Source of the DNA: Dryococelus australis
Taxonomy: Eukaryota; Arthropoda; Insecta; Phasmatodea; Phasmatidae
NCBI GenBank assembly: GCA_029891345.1
Contig: CM057006.1
Location: 47,249,556 to 47,313,555 of the forward strand
Direction: 5' to 3'
DNA length: 64,000 nucleotides
Positions within the stretch are counted from its first letter, which is position 1; the number at the start of each line of letters is the position of its first letter. The notes below the pieces were generated by a model. The model searched no databases and had not been told where the DNA came from. It saw only the letters and a program-made list of their open reading frames with translations. Shown here one piece after another: positions 59,057 through 64,000 of the stretch. The translations under genes were made by a program, and so were the position numbers.

Positions 59057-59380
59057 TATTTTATTTTTTATGTATTCAAATTTTTTGAGCCACTTTTTTT
59101 TTTTGCAACTGCGCCCAAACGAAACTTTTTACGCGTATTTTTGCAGATGCACTCAAACGCAAAGTTTAATGCAACTTTTTTTCTAAAGACTACCATCTAA
59201 CCAAACGCAACTTTTTGATCCACTTTTTTGCAACTGCTCACAAACACAACTTTTTACGCGTATTTTTGCAGATTCACCCAAACGCAACTTTTTGAGTCCT
59301 TTTTTTTGGAACTGCTGCGAAACGCAATATTTGAGGCACTTTTTTTGTGGTTGCTCCTGAATCGTCATTTATATACTACT
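59045..59380 (-). repeat. Polinton right TIR with expanded tandem subrepeats
   Basis: Reads inward (minus strand) from AGTAGTATATAAATG. It contains the same words as the left TIR, but TGCAAAAATACGCGTAAAAA occurs at two places and GCGTTTGGTTAGATGG-type junctions add units. It is about 336 bp against 214 bp on the left. Frames across it (59183-59413) are repeat artefacts. Confidence 0.9.
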
Positions 59381-59386
59381 AGAAAG
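59381..59386. repeat. Polinton target-site duplication, right
   Basis: agaaag; see 47602-47607 (5 of 6 identical). Confidence 0.75.
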
Positions 59387-59711
59387 ATAGGAATTCGATT
59401 ACTCACTGTGTAGTACTCGTCGAAAGGCACACACACAAAGTAGGACGACACATTTTCCATGCAGTTGCGCGTTCGCGACGTTTCGCTGGCTAAGCCAGCT
59501 TCGACAGGCAGTGAGTTGTAGAACATTGCAGTATGGTGGATTGGTGCTGTTAGTGGTAAACCTAGCGGCCATTATCATAAGATTGTTTTGCTCACTCTTC
59601 GTTCATTCTGTTGAAGTGAAGCCCGGCGTAGTGCTAGTCTGGCGGAACAACTCTAAAGAGAGCCATACCCTGAGAAGACCCCACCATACAGACTGATGTT
59701 TTTCCAGTTCA
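59387..59711. other. Disrupted middle of the mariner-like element
   Basis: The transposase middle would be expected here, but no DDE core is recognisable. The frame 59511-59696 is not identified. It is probably deleted or replaced. Confidence 0.4.
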
Positions 59712-59965
59712 TTGGCCAGCGCGGTCTTCCGACCTTAACCCCCTGGATTTTTTTTTGGTGTTACATCAAAAATACTGTCTATAGAGATATTCCAACAATT
59801 TCTGAGAACATGTAGGGATGTTTTGTGGGTGCTTGTGATTGCTTTTCAGCAGGCAACACTGGATAAATCAGAGTTGTCATTTATCCAGCGACTGAACTTT
59901 TGTATTGCTGCCTGTGGTCACCACTTTAAACAACTAATGTGGATGTTCTACCACTCGCAGTGCCC
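59712..59965 (+). pseudogene. Mariner-like transposase, C-terminal fragment
   Basis: HWPARSSDLNPLDFF begins at 59712, the classic DDE-domain signature around the last catalytic Asp/Glu region of mariner-like transposases. After a frameshift comes WCYIKNTVYRDIP, then a decayed helix and FCIAACGHHFKQLMW near 59900-59940, the usual C-terminal end. It has the same orientation as the N-terminal fragment at 47429, consistent with one gene split by the Polinton. Confidence 0.82.
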
Positions 59966-60440
59966 ATAAGATTAGTGCTACAAACGGGCAGTAGATATTC
60001 CACTTTCTGTGTGATATTTAATGTTCATATTTTGAAAGTGTACTTTATGCTACATGTTTAGATATGTCTTGGCGAGCTTTATTGAGGCGAACCTCCTGAT
60101 GGACTGTATATCACGAAAGTTTGTTGATATGAAAACTGGTGAGCAATAAGGAATACCATTTTCTGCGAGCGATAAGCGAACAACTGACTGTATTAATCTG
60201 CTAGTTCCTAGAAGCACCACAAGCGCACCACCGATGGCAGTGGCGGAAAATTCAAATCTCTACACAGTAATATTTACAAAGACGTTTATACACACAGCAC
60301 CAAACAAGCTTCATTGATCCTTTGATGAATAGATACTTGATGCCATTTAAATAACTGATGTTAGTACTCCTGTCTAGCAAATAAATAATGCAATATGGCT
60401 GACTCCCGAGTCGAATAATTTCGCCGTTCTAGTTATACAA
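59966..60440. other. 3' region of the mariner-like element
   Basis: Non-coding sequence between the transposase end and the right TIR. Confidence 0.5.
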
Positions 60441-60483
60441 TACGGAGTTAATGTGAGTGGTCAAGGTAAATGGGCCATCCTGT
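60441..60483 (-). repeat. Right TIR of the mariner-like element
   Basis: Reverse complement begins ACAGGATGGCCCATTTACCT; pairs with 46895-46937. Confidence 0.85.
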
Positions 60484-63400
60484 ATATACAATGGGTTTTG
60501 CACATCTACCCCACAGGTACAGTACACAACAGAAATGTTTTGCTTGTAAAATAATTGAGACATAAACAACGTAAAAATTTTTTTTAATGTACTTTTTTCC
60601 TAACTTTGCCATTTCTTTGATTTTTCCAGCCCTTAAATTTTGTCGCTCTTGGCTACAGCCCCCTGAGTCCTTCATTTAAATCTACCTCTACATTCACCAC
60701 CTTCATAAATGTAATGCTACATATTTCCAAAATATTTTGTATGTATGTAACAAAATAATTCTTTTGCTAGACAGTACAATTCAAAGTAAGTCTTTAGCAG
60801 CGATGCGCAGTCATGTTTTGCCACCTACAAAATGTTTCATCTTGAGTCAAATTAATTTTCATGTAGTTCTGTAGAAACAAGTACATATGGAGTTTTGTTA
60901 CAGGAGTTGGCAATTATCAGCAATATATTTGACTGGAGCATACGTATTGTTTTATCAAGTAACCCTAGTTTAATTACATATCCATTGGGTGTGAAGGGGG
61001 GGGGGGGGCTTTCTCTCGCCCCTCTACCACCTCCCAAGTCTACCACTGTATAAAGATAAATACTACGTGGTAAACTTTAAAATTTACATGAATAGATTCT
61101 TCTCAAAAATGGAGACAAATTTGCTGTTATTTTCCAGTTTCCTGAAAAAAATACCATTTTTTCTTATAGCGAGAATATTTTTGAATGACATACTTTCTGA
61201 AAATTGGTCGACTAAAGTTTTGTACTTACGTTTTGCATGCAGATTTGTGGAGAGTGATTGTCCGAGAGTCCGGCTGTCATGCGGACACACATGACACTCT
61301 CAGAGAGCTACTCACAGGACTCGCACTGATCGCTAACAGTTAGGAGTAGTCACAGGTAGGAGGTAGTTGATATTGGATAAATGAGCATGAGTGCATGAAG
61401 ATACTTTGTGTTGAATTGATTCGGACTAAGATAGGGCCATTTTACGTAAAAATTGTGAGGAGAAGCTGCACTGGGGAATGTCACAGGAATTTAATATTTC
61501 AGTAGGGAAGATACAAGGAAAGGTTCAGAGAAAGCTACAAAAATACACAGACAGGTAGAAATATTCATATAACGTTGGTCAGATTAATTCAGTTGCTTGG
61601 TTTATTGGTACTTTTTTATGTCATTTAATTTTTTAGATTTTTCAAGAGTAATTTTCATTTTCTAGAAAAGAGGGTTTTTTTTTTGAAAATATGGAAAATA
61701 ATACCTGTAAATGTTAGATAAGATGATTACTAATCATAACTACTAGGAATTTCGGAGGGGCTCTTCGTGGTTTGCTGTAAAAAAAAATATGTTAGTGAGG
61801 AGGGTTATCCAGATTGCGGTGTTTATGCAGTAAAGGACGTATACTTTATGTTAAATATATTTATATTAGGTAACTGAATTGTATTACGTGTAAGAATACC
61901 GTTTGAAACTAATCTTTAATGTGTAAAACGTCATTTACGGGGTATATTTATGCCGCAATGCTGAGGTTATACAAGTATACAATTCATGTAAAAAACAGTT
62001 TCGGAAGGTTATTTAAATCTGGTGAATTACTCAAGGCTTACCTTGCCTATATTGATGAGAGGAGTGTACTACTTAATGAATTACTAGTAGAATAAATATA
62101 CATATAGTACAAATAGGTTGAGAGATGGCGTGTTTATACAGAAGACGTGCGTCACCATGTTACTTTTGCATAGTGTGGCCAGTGAGACAGGAATTCAAAT
62201 GCGCATCGAAATTGCTTGGCGTCAGTTGGACTGTCGGAAATTGCCGGACGTAAGTTACGGTTTGATTTTTGTCCTGTCGGAGGTTTACGATTTACGAGTG
62301 TTTAAACACGTGTTTTATTGCAATTCATGTTGTTTGATATGTTAAATCTAATAATCGTGTGAAATGACGCGTGTTTCTATGCTATTATAGCAAGGGAAAA
62401 TTTAAATTATAATATTTATGCAATGATAAGTGTGTCTGTGTAGTGTCGTCAAATGGATCGAAGTTGTGTTGTGCCTAATCAAGTACGCCGTATGAATGGC
62501 GAGTGATTCGATCAGTAGTAACCACATTAAATGTAACTTAACGATAGTGGCAAGAGAGATGATCAGGGAAATTGCGGGGTGCAGCGAGTGTAAAATATGT
62601 ACGTTTCCGTGATAAAATGTTACCCCACAAACTACCTCCAGTTCATAATCCCCCCCGCTATCGAATTTGTAACTTGTATTAGTAATATTATCAATTTTGG
62701 TATTGTTCGGTTAGATATTCGTGCAATTAAACGTGTTTTTGTGATATTACTTATTTGTATATTTTATAAGTCATTTAATTTGTAACTTTAATTGGTAATT
62801 GTCGAAGCGATTACCCTATGACTTCAAATTTGTAAATTCATTTGTAATTTGTTTTAGTGTATTTGTATATTTATCGTTTAAACAAAAACTCTGTAAATGT
62901 ATTTAGGGGGGAAATGTTTCTAACGCCGTTATTAATTGTCAAAATAAATAAATTGTAATTTTTTGGAAAACAATTTCTAAAATTTGAAAATAATAGTTTA
63001 TATTTTAGTTTTTAGTTAAATACTTGAATGATATTAAAGTTGCCCAGACTTCACTTTATGTATAATAATATAATTGAGTTAACAGTTACACAATCTCATC
63101 TGAATGCAGTATGGATAGGGCTTACCATTTATTATGTATGTGACCATGATAATTTTTATGTTTAGCACAAGGATAAACAGTTGACGATATTACATGCTAT
63201 CTAATGTGCAGAGTGCCACCCCCACCCCCATTCCATGTTAGGAACACCGAGGTGCTATTCTCACCCCATTCAGGACAGTATCGGAGCTCTATCGCCGTTC
63301 ACTGCGCCCACGCATCAATGGGTGGGGGGACTTTCAAGTTCTCTTCCAGCATGCGGAGTTTTAATTGCCAGAAAGGGGTTACTAAGTACCTTCAACAAGA

Positions 63401-64000
63401 TACTTCAATATACATTAGAATTGAAGAGCTTGGGCGATAAGGCTTGTAAGAGACGTAAACTTAATTTTGAGATAACTAAGCCCAGTTTGGTTTCATTGTA
63501 ACATAATGGATAACGACTTACAAGTAAATTATGCAACTTATCTACACCTGAAATTGTATACAATACTGAATGCATTCCGTTTTAATAATTATTTTTATCA
63601 GTGATTTTCTTACTTGTTGACGAGTAAATGTACATAATTTCGCTCTCTAAAGATACTACTTTAAATCACGTGCTAAAATATCTACAACGTAATCGTTATT
63701 ATAAACTATTTTTGTAATTTTCTATGTTATTGCGGTTGATTTGCGAACACTGCATATGCATTTAAGAGAACACGATATACTATGACGGGCACTAAGTTAT
63801 CTTGGTTACGAAACTTGCAGAAAAAAATACAAAAATAAAAAGGAGTGAGGTGGGTTTGGGTTTTACGACCCCACAGTTATGAACAAAAATGTTAAATACG
63901 ACGTGGCCTGATTACACACGTCTTCGAATCACTCGATGCTTATTAATTATCATTATCTATATGTCATTCTTGTCGCACGTGTGTGACATCTGATCTGTTT
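60484..64000. other. Non-coding, no recognised feature
   Basis: AT-rich. A G-run lies near 60997-61007. Frames at 62118-62345 and 63204-63501 are short and unrecognised. Confidence 0.45.

Larger units (their letters stand above)
47608..59380 (+). mobile_element. Polinton/Maverick (adintovirus-like) element
   Basis: An 11,773-bp element with both ends present (AGTAGTATAGAAATG and, reversed, AGTAGTATATAAATG), repeat-rich TIRs, and the diagnostic gene set: protein-primed DNA polymerase B, retroviral-type integrase with chromodomain, adenain-like protease, A32/FtsK-type packaging ATPase, and candidate major and minor capsid proteins. A phospholipase A2-domain protein and small virion-like proteins are also present. 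These elements are self-synthesising DNA transposons that descend from or act as viruses. The length is at the low end for the group (about 15-20 kb is usual). Most recognised genes contain stops or frameshifts, so the copy is a dead, fairly old endogenous remnant. Confidence 0.96.
46895..60483 (+). mobile_element. Mariner-like DNA transposon, split by the Polinton
   Basis: Its 43-bp ends, 46895-46937 and 60441-60483, are inverted repeats with 36 of 43 matches (CCCATTTATCTTGACCAC against CCCATTTACCTTGACCAC, and CTCCGTA at the inner end). Removing the 11.77-kb insert and its 6-bp duplication leaves about 1.8 kb, a normal size for Tc1/mariner relatives. Transposase pieces lie in the same orientation on both sides of the insert: helix-turn-helix on the left, catalytic C-terminus on the right. 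TA dinucleotides occur near both outer edges, but an exact TA duplication is not clean. The transposase middle is missing between 59387 and 59700. Confidence 0.82.

Noticed and set aside
59183-59413. Opposed frames in the Polinton right end
   Set aside because: They translate TIR tandem repeats.

Overview
The window looks like nuclear DNA of an arthropod, most likely an insect. It is AT-rich, has no operons or ribosome-binding sites, and is full of microsatellites and decayed transposable elements. The families present (Jockey-type LINEs, a Gypsy Gag, Tc1/mariner relatives, tRNA-headed SINEs, a Polinton) fit an insect; a polyneopteran such as a stick insect is a guess. I could not support any ordinary host gene, and most open frames are chance or shadow frames.

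Layout. 0.6-1.6 kb: LINE reverse transcriptase remnant (minus). 2.9-3.4 kb: 247-bp tandem duplication. 9.5 kb: TG microsatellite. 11.0-11.3 and 12.3-12.5 kb: two SINE copies with tRNA-like heads (minus). 14.5-14.7 kb: fold-back repeat. Near 17.5 kb: doubtful Gag-like scrap. 18.7-20.0 kb: 5'-truncated Jockey-group LINE (minus). 22.1 and 24.8 kb: short tandem repeats. 34.8-35.4 kb: Tc1 transposase with an internal deletion (minus). 36.7-37.9 kb: Gypsy Gag pseudogene (plus), abutting an opposite-strand Jockey-type LINE at 38.5-42.05 kb (ORF1, endonuclease, reverse transcriptase).

The main feature is a nested pair of DNA elements at 46.9-60.5 kb. The outer one is a mariner-like transposon of about 1.8 kb with 43-bp terminal inverted repeats (TIRs). 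Its transposase is split: the N-terminal helix-turn-helix lies at 47.43-47.61 kb and the C-terminal catalytic part at 59.71-59.96 kb. Inserted in it is an 11.77-kb Polinton/Maverick (adintovirus-like) element at 47,608-59,380, with near-matching 6-bp target duplications (aaaaag / agaaag) and TIRs containing tandem repeats. It holds protein-primed DNA polymerase B (plus); integrase with a zinc-ribbon ORF, followed by a major-capsid candidate (minus); a phospholipase A2-domain protein, a hydrophobic small virion-like protein, an adenain-like protease and two unknown proteins (plus); a packaging ATPase (minus); a minor capsid candidate and a tiny ORF (plus); and a small conserved-looking ORF (minus). 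Most recognised genes carry stops or frameshifts, so this is a fossil.

Two regulatory patterns in the Polinton stand out. A TATATAATAAATG-like string sits directly on the start codon of many genes on both strands. Short hairpins, three of them sharing the core TTTAATG/CATTAAA, occur where transcription units end or converge. Together they suggest a virus-like transcription programme: promoter at the ATG, hairpin at the 3' end.
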